Shown: positions 49,092 to 58,094, counted from the stretch's first letter. The stretch: DNA of 64,000 nucleotides from Comamonadaceae bacterium (GCA_027488985.1 JAIYAR010000018.1:124001-188000); one strand, 5' to 3'. Program-made: numbers and translations. The notes: generated by a model from the letters alone, not told the origin.

Positions 49092-49388
49092 ATGACCCAA
49101 GACACTTCCCCTGTAGCCGACGCCGTGGCAGACGATCTGGTGGACGAAGACTTTGAGACCATCGGCGACTACCACCGCATGGCAGCACACCACTTCCAGG
49201 CCGCCGCCAAACACCATCTGGCCGCTGCCGCAGCTGATGATGAAGGCGACGACGAGGCCAACGCCCGCCACGCTTTTCTGGCCTACCGCCACCAGCTCAA
49301 CGGCGTGCAGTGCGCCGAGATCGCCATGATGGAGAGCGACACGCTAGACGACGAGTTTGACGTGCCTTCGGAAGACGACACCCAGTAA
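49092..49388 (+). CDS. Small acidic hypothetical protein, 98 aa
   Basis: A soluble protein of 98 residues with many Asp and Glu (VADDLVDEDFETIGDY, SEDDTQ) around a His/Ala-rich helical middle (HHFQAAAKHHLAAAA). The composition suggests a helical hairpin. No family is recognised. A strong terminator follows 20 nt after its stop, supporting a real transcript end. It could be a metal-binding or stress-related protein, but that is speculation. Confidence 0.68.
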   Translation: MTQDTSPVADAVADDLVDEDFETIGDYHRMAAHHFQAAAKHHLAAAAADDEGDDEANARHAFLAYRHQLNGVQCAEIAMMESDTLDDEFDVPSEDDTQ

Positions 49389-49408
49389 TTCGCCCGTCTC
49401 GTCCATGA

Positions 49409-49441
49409 AAAAGCCGGCTCTACCGTGGTAGGCCGGCTTTT
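49409..49441. terminator. Bidirectional terminator between convergent genes
   Basis: AAAAGCCGGC and GCCGGCTTTT arms are perfectly complementary, with an inner CTACC/GGTAG stem. A runs and T runs flank it on both strands, so it can serve the 98-aa gene (plus) and the LysR gene (minus). Confidence 0.9.
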
Positions 49442-49450
49442 GATCTTTTG

Positions 49451-49505
49451 GGCCACAGGCGCACGTGGAATATGCGCGAGCAGCTATCAATTCAATAGCT
49501 AGCAG
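49451..49505 (-). repeat. Dispersed repeat copy downstream of a LysR gene
   Basis: Minus-strand reading: TAGCTATTGAATTGATAGC, then TGCTCGCGCATATTCCAC, then GTGCGCCTGTGGCC. It lies between the bidirectional terminator and the LysR stop at 49513, thus in the 3' untranslated region. Confidence 0.75.
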
Positions 49506-49512
49506 GGCGCCT

Positions 49513-50448
49513 TTAGGCCTTGTTCCAATACCCCGGCGCGCTGTAGCGCTCCTTGATGAAGTCGATCCACAGGCGCACACGCAGGGGCATGTGTTTGCGT
49601 TGAGGGAAGACCGCGTAGATGCCGTTGGGTGGTGCGGCGTAGTCTTCCAGCACCGCGACCAAACGGCCGGCGGCGATTTCGTTCTCCACCTCCCAGGTAC
49701 TGCGCCATGCGATGCCGTAGCCGCCCAGACACCAGTCGTGCAACACCTGCCCGTCGCTGCAGTCCAGCGGACCGGCAGGTTTAAGGTAAATCACCTCACC
49801 CGCGTCTGAGCGCTCGCCCTTGGCCGCGGGCAGCTTGAAGGCCCAACCCCGGGTTTGGGATGCGTCGCTGGACAGCGTAAGGCAATGGAAGCGGCTCAGG
49901 TCAGCCGGCGTTTTGGGCGTGCCCTGGCGCTTGAGGTAGGCCGGGGTGGCCACGCACAAGCGTCGGTTGTCTGCCATGCGCACGCTCACCAGCGACGAAT
50001 CAGGCATATCGCCCACGCGCACTGCGCAGTCAAAGCCCTCGCCAGCAATGTCCACCACGCGGTCACTCAAGTTGAGCGAAATCGTCACGTCGGGGTGCAA
50101 CTCTCGGAACTTGGGCACCAGCGGCGCGACATGGCGGCGGCCGAAGCCTGCCGGCGCGGTAATGCGTAAATGGCCTGCCGCCTTCACGCCCCCGGCGCTC
50201 ACGCTGGCCTCGGCGTTAGTCACGTCCGCGATGATGCGCTGGCAGTCTTCCAGAAACGCACTGCCCTCGTGCGTGAGTGTGATGCGCCGGGTGGTGCGGA
50301 TCAACAGCTTCACGCCCAGGCGCTCTTCCAGCGCGTCAAGCCGACGGCCCATGATGGCGGGGGCCACGCCTTCGGCATTGGCGGCCGCAGTCAAGCTGCC
50401 TCGGGTAGCGACTGAGACGAAGGATTCGAGTTGCTTGAGCTTGTCCAT
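49513..50448 (-). CDS. LysR-family regulator
   Basis: A 311-residue LysR protein. The helix-turn-helix is MDKLKQLESFVSVATRGS then VAPAIMGRRLDALEERLG. The effector domain follows, with TAPAGFGRRHVAPLVPKF and SLNLSDRVVDIAGEGFDCAVRVG, the pattern of the DsdC/AaeR-like branch that is common in this order. The ATG at 50448 is preceded by a purine-rich GGAGCT. The CaiB-type transferase gene upstream, on the same strand, might be its target. Confidence 0.9.
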   Translation of the reverse strand: MDKLKQLESFVSVATRGSLTAAANAEGVAPAIMGRRLDALEERLGVKLLIRTTRRITLTHEGSAFLEDCQRIIADVTNAEASVSAGGVKAAGHLRITAPAGFGRRHVAPLVPKFRELHPDVTISLNLSDRVVDIAGEGFDCAVRVGDMPDSSLVSVRMADNRRLCVATPAYLKRQGTPKTPADLSRFHCLTLSSDASQTRGWAFKLPAAKGERSDAGEVIYLKPAGPLDCSDGQVLHDWCLGGYGIAWRSTWEVENEIAAGRLVAVLEDYAAPPNGIYAVFPQRKHMPLRVRLWIDFIKERYSAPGYWNKA

Positions 50449-50483
50449 GGTTAGCTCCGGGTGGAATCTCGGCACTCCTGCGT

Positions 50484-50573
50484 GGGCTGAAGGGTAGTGC
50501 GTTTTACTCCGTGTCCCCCGCCCGCTTTGCGGGCTCCTCCTTGACCTACGTAAAACGCACTACCCTTCAGCCC
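50484..50573 (+). repeat. Covarying-arm hairpin element, copy 3
   Basis: Outer arms 50484-50507 and 50550-50573 are perfectly complementary over 24 nt. The core 50513-50545 contains the inner hairpin CCCGC-ttt-GCGGG and ends CTCCTCCTTGAC. The core is identical to that of copy 2 (minus strand). The proximal arm GCGTTTTAC is shared with copy 2, but the distal arm (GGGCTGAAGGGTAGT) is different and still fully paired. It abuts a dispersed repeat copy. Confidence 0.9.
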
Positions 50574-50624
50574 TCCAGCCGCCGTGGAATATGCGCGAGC
50601 AGCTACTTTTTTCATAGCACTACG
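50574..50624 (-). repeat. Dispersed repeat copy overlapping a stop codon
   Basis: Minus-strand reading: GTGCTATGAAAAAAGTAGC, then TGCTCGCGCATATTCCAC. The stop codon TGA of the CoA-transferase gene (50614-50612) lies within the TGCTATGA block, so the last codons of that gene come from the repeat. Confidence 0.75.
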
Positions 50625-51808
50625 CCTTGCGCATGGAGTGCAGCCACATCGTCTGCGCTATAGCCCAGACTTTGCAGCAGGGCGTCGGTGTGCTCACCGA
50701 GCTTGGGCGGGTCCAGCCGCAGGCCCAGGCGCTCGCCATCCAGCATGAGCGGCAACAGCGGCACCTGCGTCTGGCGACCATCGGGCAGCTCCATGGGCGC
50801 GAGCCCACCCGTGGCTTGCAGGTGCGGGTCGTCAAATAGATGCTGCGGATCGGTGATGGGCGCAAACGGCAGGCCCACTTGCTCAAAGCGCTGCGAGAGC
50901 TCAGCACGGCTGAATTGCGCCAAACGGTTACGCAGCTCGGGGATCAGCCAGCTACGTGCCAGCACGCGGTCGTTGTTGGTGGTCACACGCGGGTCGGCAA
51001 ACAAGTCGGCGTAGCCGAAGGCCTCGCAAAAGGTTTTCCACTGCCCGTCGCCCACCACCGCCAGAAAGATCTGCTCGTTGTCTTTGACACTGAACACATC
51101 GTAAATGCCCCAAGGCGAGATGCGCTCGGGCATGGGCGCGGCGGGCTTGCCGGTCACCGCGAACTGCATCATGTGCTGGGCAACCAAGAAGATGTTGTTC
51201 TCAAACAGCGCACTTTGTACCTCCTGGCCCTTGCCGGTTTGCTGGCGCTGCATGAGAGCGGCCATGGCCCCCACTGCACCGAAGATGCCGCCCATGATGT
51301 CGTTCACACTGCTGCCTGCGCGCAGCGGGTCGCCGGGGCGGCCGGTCATGTAGGCCAGGCCGCCCATCATTTGCACGACTTCGTCAAGCGCGGTGCGGTG
51401 GTCGTAGGGGCCGGGCAAAAAGCCTTTGTGGCTCACATAAATAAGGCGCGGGTCCAGCTTGCTCAAACTCGCGTAATCCAAGCCCAGCTTCTGCATGGTC
51501 TCGGTTTTGAAGTTCTCGCTCACGATGTCGGCGGTGGCAATCAGCTTGAGCACGATCTCGCGGCCCTGCGGGCTTTTGAGGTCCACCGCAATGCTCTTCT
51601 TGTTTCGGTTGAACAGCGGGTAAAAGCCCGCGCCACTGCCCAGCAGCTTGCGCGTGCTGTCGCCGGCCAAGGGTTCGACCTTGATGACGTCTGCACCCAA
51701 GTCGCCCAGCGTCATTCCGCAAGTGGGCCCCATGACCATGTGGGTGAATTCAACGACGCGGATGCCCGCGAGGGGGAGTGCTGAGGGTGAACGGGTGTCG
51801 GTGGTCAT
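50612..51808 (-). CDS. CaiB/BaiF family (type III) CoA-transferase
   Basis: Transfers CoA between organic acids. The 398 residues carry ALPLAGIRVVEFTHMVMGPT at the start, LGADVIKVEPLAGD and FNRNKKSIAVDLKSPQGREI, typical of the fold. The catalytic aspartate is probably in SSVNDIMGGIFGAVGAM. The donor and acceptor are unknown. A dehydrogenase or acyl-CoA ligase partner is not adjacent. Its 3' end merges with a dispersed repeat copy. Confidence 0.93.
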   Translation of the reverse strand: MTTDTRSPSALPLAGIRVVEFTHMVMGPTCGMTLGDLGADVIKVEPLAGDSTRKLLGSGAGFYPLFNRNKKSIAVDLKSPQGREIVLKLIATADIVSENFKTETMQKLGLDYASLSKLDPRLIYVSHKGFLPGPYDHRTALDEVVQMMGGLAYMTGRPGDPLRAGSSVNDIMGGIFGAVGAMAALMQRQQTGKGQEVQSALFENNIFLVAQHMMQFAVTGKPAAPMPERISPWGIYDVFSVKDNEQIFLAVVGDGQWKTFCEAFGYADLFADPRVTTNNDRVLARSWLIPELRNRLAQFSRAELSQRFEQVGLPFAPITDPQHLFDDPHLQATGGLAPMELPDGRQTQVPLLPLMLDGERLGLRLDPPKLGEHTDALLQSLGYSADDVAALHAQGVVL

Positions 51809-51849
51809 GCAGTGCTGTCAATAACGCCAGGCCCTGCAATCCGCAGAGC

Positions 51850-51896
51850 AAAAAATTCGTGGCCTGCCTGACACCCAAAGGCAACAGGCAGGCCAC
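51850..51896 (-). terminator. Terminator for the PEP-CTERM gene pair
   Basis: Perfect 12-bp arms GTGGCCTGCCTG and CAGGCAGGCCAC enclose a 14-nt loop; on the minus strand a T-run (AATTTTTTG) follows within a few nucleotides. It lies 109 nt past the PEP-CTERM gene stop at 52005. Confidence 0.8.
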
Positions 51897-52004
51897 AAAC
51901 TTTACGTCAATTATCGACAGCGCTTAGCGGGGAGTCATCCGGCATCGGCACTGGCGTTAAACAAGCGGTACTTTGGCCGACACAACGCCCCGGGAGACAA
52001 TCGC

Positions 52005-52691
52005 TTACGCAGCGCGCTTGCGGCGGGCCACGGCGCCCATCAAGCCCAGGCCAGCGAGCAGCATGGCGTAAGTTTCAGGTTCTGGCACGGGGGCCGCAAA
52101 CGAGGTGTAGCCGGGGCTGCCGATGTCAGTACTGACACCGACAGATCGGTAAGAGCGCTCAACATCACCAACAGTGGATAGAACCCACTTTGCAGCGTCA
52201 TTGGCGCCAATGGCGGCAAAGCTTCCAGGGCGGCCGCTGGTACCTAGGGTACGCGGCCCCTTCACGCTGCCAGAGCCTTGGTCGTTGTAGGTCAATCGGT
52301 CGAGCAAGGTCTCGCCGCTGTAGAGATTGATTTCATCGGACCGGCCCAGATTGTTGGTATTGCCGCCAATAACCTTCACTGCACTAGAGAGCGCCCAGTT
52401 GCTGCGAAACACGGTCTCAGCAGCTTCGGTGAACACCACAGACTCGCCCGCTTGGACGATACCGAATGCCGACAAGCTGGTAGAGCCGGCAGTGCGTGAA
52501 CTATCGTCAAAACTGAAGCTGAGCGTGCCAAAGTCGACAGCGGTGCTGCCGAGGTTGGTGAACTCCACATACTCACCCACGCTATTGGCGGGGTTGTACA
52601 TCCACTCGGTAATGCGAACTTGTGCCTGGGCAGCTGTCATGCTGGAGATCGCCACCAGTGCTGCTACTACGGCTTTGTCAAAATTTTTCAT
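52005..52691 (-). CDS. PEP-CTERM protein with lamin-tail-like domain
   Basis: A 228-residue secreted protein. The ATG at 52691 gives a signal peptide MKNFDKAVVAALVAISS ending near AQAQ. The mature start VRITEWMYNPANSVGEYVEF matches the lamin-tail domain used in extracellular proteins. The C-terminus is a sorting signal: VPEPETYAMLL, then a hydrophobic helix, then RRKRAA. Such proteins are processed by exosortase, whose gene is not in the window. It is probably co-transcribed with the next PEP-CTERM gene (57-nt gap). Confidence 0.88.
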   Translation of the reverse strand: MKNFDKAVVAALVAISSMTAAQAQVRITEWMYNPANSVGEYVEFTNLGSTAVDFGTLSFSFDDSSRTAGSTSLSAFGIVQAGESVVFTEAAETVFRSNWALSSAVKVIGGNTNNLGRSDEINLYSGETLLDRLTYNDQGSGSVKGPRTLGTSGRPGSFAAIGANDAAKWVLSTVGDVERSYRSVGVSTDIGSPGYTSFAAPVPEPETYAMLLAGLGLMGAVARRKRAA

Positions 52692-52748
52692 GAATCGGTA
52701 CGCCAGTTGAATAGTTGGAAAACACATAGGGAGCAAACAGCCGGTTGC

Positions 52749-53762
52749 TCACGCCACTTGCTTACGACGGCGTGCCACGGCACCCATCAGCCCCAAGCCC
52801 GCCAGCAACATGGCGTAGGTTTCTGGCTCGGGCACAGGGGCAGTCAATACAATAAGTTGCGACTGGGCCAATCCTTTTTCCAAATCTGTCAGGCCATCGC
52901 GTTGATCTTGCTCTGCCAACAAGTAGATGGTGCCGCGTTCGTCAATCGTTACTCCTTCAATCGCGTTATTGGGAGCGATATGGGTCAGGTCCAAACGGCT
53001 CACTTCAGTGAAGGTGGCGCCGCTGCCACTGCCGCTAATGGCGATTTCGATCAGTGCGCGTGAGTCACCCTTATTCATACCAGTGCTCAGGACCAACAAA
53101 TTGTTGTTGCCAAGAATGGAGAGCGTTTGCACATCGGACAACTGGGTGAGGCCGAACAAACTTTTGTCGCCTGAAAATGCTGTCGTAGCGACAGCATCCG
53201 CCGTTGCTGCGACCTGGAAAGTCAGGCTATTGAAAATACTCAGCGTTGCCGGGTTGTCTTGCTTTGCCGTGACATAGCTGCCGTTACGTGCGTCGTAGCT
53301 CAGTCCCTCAATACCCACATTGCCGATCGTAGGTCCCACAGAGGCGAAAGGCACACTGCCCAAATCGATAGCGCTACCGGCTGTGTAGTTGAATTGGTAG
53401 ATGTTTTGCAGGCGCTCTTCGGCTACGGCCAGTACACCCTTGCCCAAATATGCCAAGCCTTCTGAATCATTGCCGTCTTTGGTGCTTTTGCCACCCCATC
53501 CTGTAAACGCCATGGATCCTTTTGACTTTCCATCAAGTGACATTTCAATCACGCCCTTGCCTTCGTCGCCGATGAAGAACAAGGTCCCACGGTCTTGGGC
53601 ATAGGTGATCGCAGAGCCTTCCAAACCGGAAACTCCGCCCACCAATTGGTCAAGTCCGTAGGTGTTCTTGACGGTGTAGTTGTTCAAGCTGAACGTTTGC
53701 GCAGACGCGGTGACAGAAGCCAATGCCAGAAGGATGGCGGAAACAGTGGTTTTGATTTGCAT
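52749..53762 (-). CDS. PEP-CTERM protein with SdiA-regulated (beta-propeller) domain
   Basis: A 337-residue secreted protein. The signal peptide MQIKTTVSAILLALASV ends near ASAQ. The mature part, with SGLEGSAITYAQDRGTLFF, DSEGLAYLGKGVLAVAEER and APNNAIEGVTIDERGTIY, is the repeat pattern of SdiA-regulated/phytase-like propellers. The C-terminus is the same PEP-CTERM signal as in the downstream gene (VPEPETYAMLLAG), with RRRKQVA after the helix. The two C-termini are also similar at DNA level, suggesting duplication or exchange. Confidence 0.88.
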   Translation of the reverse strand: MQIKTTVSAILLALASVTASAQTFSLNNYTVKNTYGLDQLVGGVSGLEGSAITYAQDRGTLFFIGDEGKGVIEMSLDGKSKGSMAFTGWGGKSTKDGNDSEGLAYLGKGVLAVAEERLQNIYQFNYTAGSAIDLGSVPFASVGPTIGNVGIEGLSYDARNGSYVTAKQDNPATLSIFNSLTFQVAATADAVATTAFSGDKSLFGLTQLSDVQTLSILGNNNLLVLSTGMNKGDSRALIEIAISGSGSGATFTEVSRLDLTHIAPNNAIEGVTIDERGTIYLLAEQDQRDGLTDLEKGLAQSQLIVLTAPVPEPETYAMLLAGLGLMGAVARRRKQVA

Positions 53763-53938
53763 GAAGAGACCTGTGAGGACAAAAATGCCTTCGTCCCGCA
53801 CGGACCCCATGTCCGCCGGGACTCACCGGTCCATGCTAGAAATGCCCTATGACAGCGCGGTGTCTAAACGCGTATCTCGCCTGATCCGAACGGACTAGTG
53901 GCCGCAAAAAACTGGAGCCACCCCGTTCATTTGGGCGC

Positions 53939-54238
53939 TCAAACGCAGTAGTCCAGCACCAGAACATCGTCCAGCGCCGGCTTGAGCTGCTCGACAAATG
54001 CCAAGTGATCGGGGTGCGGCAGGTAGGTGGCGCGGGCGGCCTCATCGGCAAAGGTGAGGTTGAAGCAGTGAGTAAAGCCTTTGGCCAGGCCCTCAGGGCT
54101 GTTATTGGTTCCCCAATCCAAGCTCTGCACGGCGCTGATCTTGCTTGCCAACGCGGCAAAGGCCACTTCGATGGCCTGCACTTGTGCAGGCGCCGTGTCG
54201 GCTTTGAACTTCAGCAGCACCAGATGGCGTATGGGCAT
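53939..54238 (-). CDS. Dabb (stress-responsive A/B barrel) domain protein
   Basis: A 99-residue single-domain protein beginning MPIRHLVLLKFKADTAPAQV, the Dabb hallmark, and having the HPDHLAFVEQLKPALDDVLVLDY end. Such proteins form dimeric barrels, some acting as small enzymes and others in stress. It is divergent from glcB with 153 nt between starts, an AT-rich stretch that likely holds both promoters. Confidence 0.9.
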   Translation of the reverse strand: MPIRHLVLLKFKADTAPAQVQAIEVAFAALASKISAVQSLDWGTNNSPEGLAKGFTHCFNLTFADEAARATYLPHPDHLAFVEQLKPALDDVLVLDYCV

Positions 54239-54391
54239 GAACTACATCCTGAAAAGTCATAAATCGATTGATATTCTTCCATATAGTAATCTGCAAAGGA
54301 TGGAATACAGTACATCCATAGCCTGAGGGCATTCTCCCTCGCGCGACCTGTTTTCACTTTGTTGAACGCCCCTTCCTTTGAAAGGCCCACC

Positions 54392-56611
54392 ATGACGACA
54401 ACTACCCCCCGCACTGCTGAGCACCGCCTGCAAGTAGCGACCAGCCTGCACAGCTTCATCCAGGACAAAGTATTGCCCGGCACCGGCATTGCGCCCGAGG
54501 CGTTCTGGAAGGGGTTCGACGCCATCGTGGCCGACCTGGCCCCCAAGAACATCGCCCTGCTGGCGGAGCGCGACCGCCTGCAAACCGAGCTGGACACCTG
54601 GCACAAAGCCAACCCGGGCCCAATCAGCGATATGCCCGCGTACAAGGCATTCCTTGAAAAAATCGGCTACCTGGTCGAGAGCCCCAAGAAGGTAAAGATC
54701 ACCACCAAGAACGTCGACGCAGAGCTGGCCACCCAAGCCGGCCCGCAGCTGGTGGTGCCCGTACTGAACGCCCGCTACGCACTCAACGCTGCCAACGCCC
54801 GCTGGGGCTCTTTGTACGACGCGCTGTATGGCACTGATGTCATCAGCGAAGAGAAGGGCCAAGAGAAGGTTGGCCCCAAGGGCTACAACCCCAAGCGCGG
54901 CAAGAAGGTCATTGAATACGCACGCCACGTGCTGGACCGCTGCGCCCCGCTCAAAAAAGGCTCGCACGTTGGCTCCATCGGCTACGCCATCAAAGGTGGC
55001 GAGCTGGTGGTCACGCTCAAAGACGGCAGCACATCCAAGCTGGCTGACAAGTCTCAGTTGGTGGGATTCCAAGGCACCGCCAAGAGCCCCAGCAGCGTGC
55101 TGGTGATTCACAACGGCCTGCACCTGGACATCATCATCAACCGTGCGACACCCATCGGCAAGACCGATGCCGCTGGTGTGAGCGACCTGGTGCTCGAAGC
55201 CGCACTCTCCACCATCCTGGACCTGGAAGACTCCGTGGCCGTGGTGGACGCCGAAGACAAAGTGCTGGCCTATGGCAACTGGCTGGGCATTCTGCAAGGC
55301 ACTTTGGTCGAGAGCTTTGACAAGGGTGGCAAGACGCTGACCCGTGGCCTCAACGGCGACCGCGTCTACACCGCGCCGGATGGTAAGAAGGAAGTCAAGC
55401 TGCATGGCCGCAGCCTCATGTTTGTGCGCAATGTGGGCCACCTGATGACCAACCCGGCCATCACCTACACCGCCGCCGACGGCACGACAAAAGAAATCCC
55501 CGAAGGCATCATGGACGCTGTGGTCACTACCACAATCGCGCTGCACGACCTGAAGAAGACCAAGAAAGACGCCATCCGCAACTCGCGCAAGGGCTCGGTC
55601 TACATCGTCAAACCCAAAATGCACGGCCCTGCAGAAGTGGCCTTCGCCGCCGAGCTGTTCACCCGCGTGGAGCAGGTGCTGGGCCTGCCGGACAGCACCG
55701 TCAAGCTGGGCATCATGGACGAAGAACGCCGCACCAGCGTGAACCTGAAGGCCTGCATTGCCGCCGCCCAAAGCCGTGTGGCCTTCATCAACACCGGCTT
55801 CCTGGACCGCACCGGCGACGAAATGCACACCGCCATGCAGGCCGGCCCCATGATCCGCAAGGCGGACATGAAGAGCAGCGCCTGGATTGCAGCGTATGAG
55901 AAGAACAATGTGCTGGTAGGCCTGTCCAGCGGCCTGCGCGGCAAGGCCCAGATCGGCAAGGGCATGTGGGCCATGCCCGACCTGATGAAGGCCATGATGG
56001 AACAGAAAATCGGCCACCCCAAGGCCGGTGCCAACACCGCCTGGGTGCCCAGCCCCACCGGCGCCACCCTGCACGCCCTGCACTACCACCAGTTGCTGGT
56101 GAGCGACGTGCAAAAGGAACTGGAAAAGACCAATTACGAGAAAGCTCGCCCCGGCATCCTCGACAACCTGCTGCAGATCCCGGTGACAGCCACCCCGAAC
56201 TGGACAGACTCCGAGAAGCAAGCCGAGCTGGACAACAATGCCCAAGGCATTCTGGGCTACGTGGTGCGCTGGGTGGACCAGGGCGTGGGCTGCTCCAAGG
56301 TGCCCGACATCAACGACATCGGCCTCATGGAAGACCGCGCAACCCTGCGCATCAGCAGCCAGCACATGGCCAACTGGTTGCACCACGGCGTGGTCACCAA
56401 GGCTCAAGTGGAAGAAACCTTCCAGCGCATGGCTGCCAAGGTGGACAAGCAAAACGCTGGCGACAAGCTCTACACCCCCATGGTGGGCAACTTCAAGGGC
56501 GCGGCATATCAGGCAGCAACCGAGCTGGTGTTCAAGGGCCTGGCCCAGCCAAGCGGCTACACCGAGCCGCTGCTGCATGCATGGCGCTTGAAGGTGAAGG
56601 CGGCTGCGTAA
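54392..56611 (+). CDS. glcB: Malate synthase G
   Basis: Condenses glyoxylate with acetyl-CoA to malate, for growth on glycolate, acetate or purines. The 739-residue monomeric G-type enzyme shows [35 protein letters not shown] and [18 protein letters not shown], the conserved active-site segments, and [11 protein letters not shown] towards the end. The ATG at 54392 is chosen as the first plausible start; the 11 codons upstream (from 54359) are not conserved-looking. No glycolate oxidase genes are adjacent. Confidence 0.97.
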   Translation: MTTTTPRTAEHRLQVATSLHSFIQDKVLPGTGIAPEAFWKGFDAIVADLAPKNIALLAERDRLQTELDTWHKANPGPISDMPAYKAFLEKIGYLVESPKKVKITTKNVDAELATQAGPQLVVPVLNARYALNAANARWGSLYDALYGTDVISEEKGQEKVGPKGYNPKRGKKVIEYARHVLDRCAPLKKGSHVGSIGYAIKGGELVVTLKDGSTSKLADKSQLVGFQGTAKSPSSVLVIHNGLHLDIIINRATPIGKTDAAGVSDLVLEAALSTILDLEDSVAVVDAEDKVLAYGNWLGILQGTLVESFDKGGKTLTRGLNGDRVYTAPDGKKEVKLHGRSLMFVRNVGHLMTNPAITYTAADGTTKEIPEGIMDAVVTTTIALHDLKKTKKDAIRNSRKGSVYIVKPKMHGPAEVAFAAELFTRVEQVLGLPDSTVKLGIMDEERRTSVNLKACIAAAQSRVAFINTGFLDRTGDEMHTAMQAGPMIRKADMKSSAWIAAYEKNNVLVGLSSGLRGKAQIGKGMWAMPDLMKAMMEQKIGHPKAGANTAWVPSPTGATLHALHYHQLLVSDVQKELEKTNYEKARPGILDNLLQIPVTATPNWTDSEKQAELDNNAQGILGYVVRWVDQGVGCSKVPDINDIGLMEDRATLRISSQHMANWLHHGVVTKAQVEETFQRMAAKVDKQNAGDKLYTPMVGNFKGAAYQAATELVFKGLAQPSGYTEPLLHAWRLKVKAAA

Positions 56612-56635
56612 GCCTCCATGGCTTAGTGGGCGTGA

Positions 56636-56694
56636 GTTGCTATATTTTTGATAGCTTCTCGCGCACATTTCACGAGCGCGAGGCGCCTATTTGG
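56636..56694 (+). repeat. Dispersed repeat copy after glcB
   Basis: GTTGCTATATTTTTGATAGC, then TTCTCGCGCACATTTCAC, then GAGCGCGAGGCGCCTATTT. It fills the 85-nt gap between the convergent glcB and VTT-like genes. Confidence 0.85.
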
Positions 56695-56696
56695 CA

Positions 56697-57344
56697 TCAA
56701 TCTTGAGAGGTTGAAAGACCTTGATCCGGGTGACGTGCCAGCCAGCGGATTCGACGGCAGTAGGCGACGAAGCGGCTGGCGCGGCGCTGCAACCATCGCT
56801 TCCAAGAGGCTTCTGCGCTTCGCCACCTACCCAGCCTGGATGGAAGGTAGTGCACCAAACCCAGGAGCCCGGCATACAGGATCAGCTTTCCCCCGAACAC
56901 CATCAGGCCAATCAATAAGGGTCCCACACCACTCAAGGCAAGTGCAGCAATAGTGGTACGCGGAGAGTCCGGGAAAGCGGACAAAAACATGAGACTGCCC
57001 GGCCCCCAAGTCCGAACGGTTGTTAACGCCTGCTCCCATTGCGAGCCCAAAAGCTGCAACCCCAACCAAACAGCCGACGAACTCAGCGTGCTTAGCAGCA
57101 AGGCCAACAACAACGCGCTCAAGCCAGAGGCCACTGCAAACAGCAACACGATAAGTTTGCTCCTCTGAGGCTGCAGGATGCCCAAGGCCAACACAAAAGC
57201 CTCTGCGGGCAACATGGGAATGAACCCATCCAAAGTCGAAAAGGCGGCAAGGAAAAAAAGAGTGCGCGGCTGGGTTCCGTGGCGGAACAGTGCGGTCTCG
57301 GCCACCCGGAGCAAGCGAAGAAAGAACGAACGTATGGCTTGCAT
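56697..57344 (-). CDS. VTT/DedA-like membrane protein
   Basis: A 215-residue inner-membrane protein with about four hydrophobic segments. The TLFFLAAFSTLDGFIPMLPAE and GSLMFLSAFPDSPRTTIAAL segments and the GGKLILYAGLLGL helix resemble the VTT (SNARE-associated/DedA/YqaA) group. The basic C-terminal tail is cytoplasmic. It is 6 nt downstream of the SDR gene and likely in one transcript with it. Function unknown; membrane lipid transport is known for relatives. Confidence 0.75.
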   Translation of the reverse strand: MQAIRSFFLRLLRVAETALFRHGTQPRTLFFLAAFSTLDGFIPMLPAEAFVLALGILQPQRSKLIVLLFAVASGLSALLLALLLSTLSSSAVWLGLQLLGSQWEQALTTVRTWGPGSLMFLSAFPDSPRTTIAALALSGVGPLLIGLMVFGGKLILYAGLLGLVHYLPSRLGRWRSAEASWKRWLQRRASRFVAYCRRIRWLARHPDQGLSTSQD

Positions 57345-57350
57345 CCCGTA

Positions 57351-58094
57351 CTAACGGTTGATCATGATCGCCTCTGCCAAGGCAGGGCTGATGCGAGTGA
57401 TGACACGCAGCAAGGCGGAGGCTCCTACATAAATCTCGGACTTGCCCGCATGGATGCCCGCCACGATCTGGCGTGCTGCGGTTTCGGCCGTGATCTTCCC
57501 GCGCCCGCGGCCGCGGCCGCGGGTCATGTCGGTATCCACTAGCGGGGGCAAAGCTTCCGTTACTTCGATACCCCACTGCGCATGCCGCAATTGGGCGCGC
57601 AGCGACTTGGCGAAAGAGCGCAGCCCGGCCTTGTTGGCGCAATAGACCGGGCTGCTGCGCTTGGGGGCCAGTGCCAGCCCGGAAGTGACAAAGACGATAC
57701 GCGCATCCGCCTGTTCGCGCAGTTGAGGCAACATGGCCCTGCTTAATTCAACCGGTCCGACAAAGTTGATGGCAGTTTCCAACTCAGTAGTGAACTGCAG
57801 TGTCTCGCCTCCTTGGGTGAAGTCATGCAACTGCTGAACGCCTGCGTTGTGAATCAGCAAATTGACACCTTTGCCCTGCATCTGCGCTACCAGCTCGGCC
57901 CGTTGCTGTTCGTCCGACTGGTCAAACACGATCCAGCGGGCCCCCGGGCATTCCAGGCTGGCTTGATCAACGCTGGCACCGGTGCGCCCGGTGGCGGTCA
58001 CCCTAGCGCCCTTCTCCAGCAAGAGTGCAACGAGTGCGCGGCCGATACCTCGCGTGCCACCGGTTACCAATGCATGTGTCTGATTCCAGTTCAT
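57351..58094 (-). CDS. Short-chain dehydrogenase/reductase
   Basis: A 247-residue classical SDR: TGGTRGIG at 11-18, IHNAGVQQL, and the catalytic YCANK preceded by SGLALAPKR. The pattern is like the DltE/YciK branch. An unusual stretch RGRGRGRGK is encoded by a run of CCGCGG repeats at about 57500-57523. It is divergent from the cytochrome gene and followed by the VTT-like membrane protein gene. The substrate is unknown. Confidence 0.9.
   Translation of the reverse strand: MNWNQTHALVTGGTRGIGRALVALLLEKGARVTATGRTGASVDQASLECPGARWIVFDQSDEQQRAELVAQMQGKGVNLLIHNAGVQQLHDFTQGGETLQFTTELETAINFVGPVELSRAMLPQLREQADARIVFVTSGLALAPKRSSPVYCANKAGLRSFAKSLRAQLRHAQWGIEVTEALPPLVDTDMTRGRGRGRGKITAETAARQIVAGIHAGKSEIYVGASALLRVITRISPALAEAIMINR

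Noticed and set aside
53884..53935. Possible sigma-54 site (TGGC...TTGC) upstream of the PEP-CTERM genes
   Set aside because: The spacing between GG and GC is 12 instead of 10, so it does not fit the sigma-54 consensus.
54257..56668. 803-residue open frame antisense to glcB
   Set aside because: Malate synthase G is certain on the plus strand; the antisense frame is an artefact of third-position GC bias.
57495..57525. CCGCGG run suggested as a regulatory palindrome or slippage site
   Set aside because: It lies in frame within the SDR gene, encodes Arg-Gly repeats, and shows no frameshift; a composition effect is sufficient.
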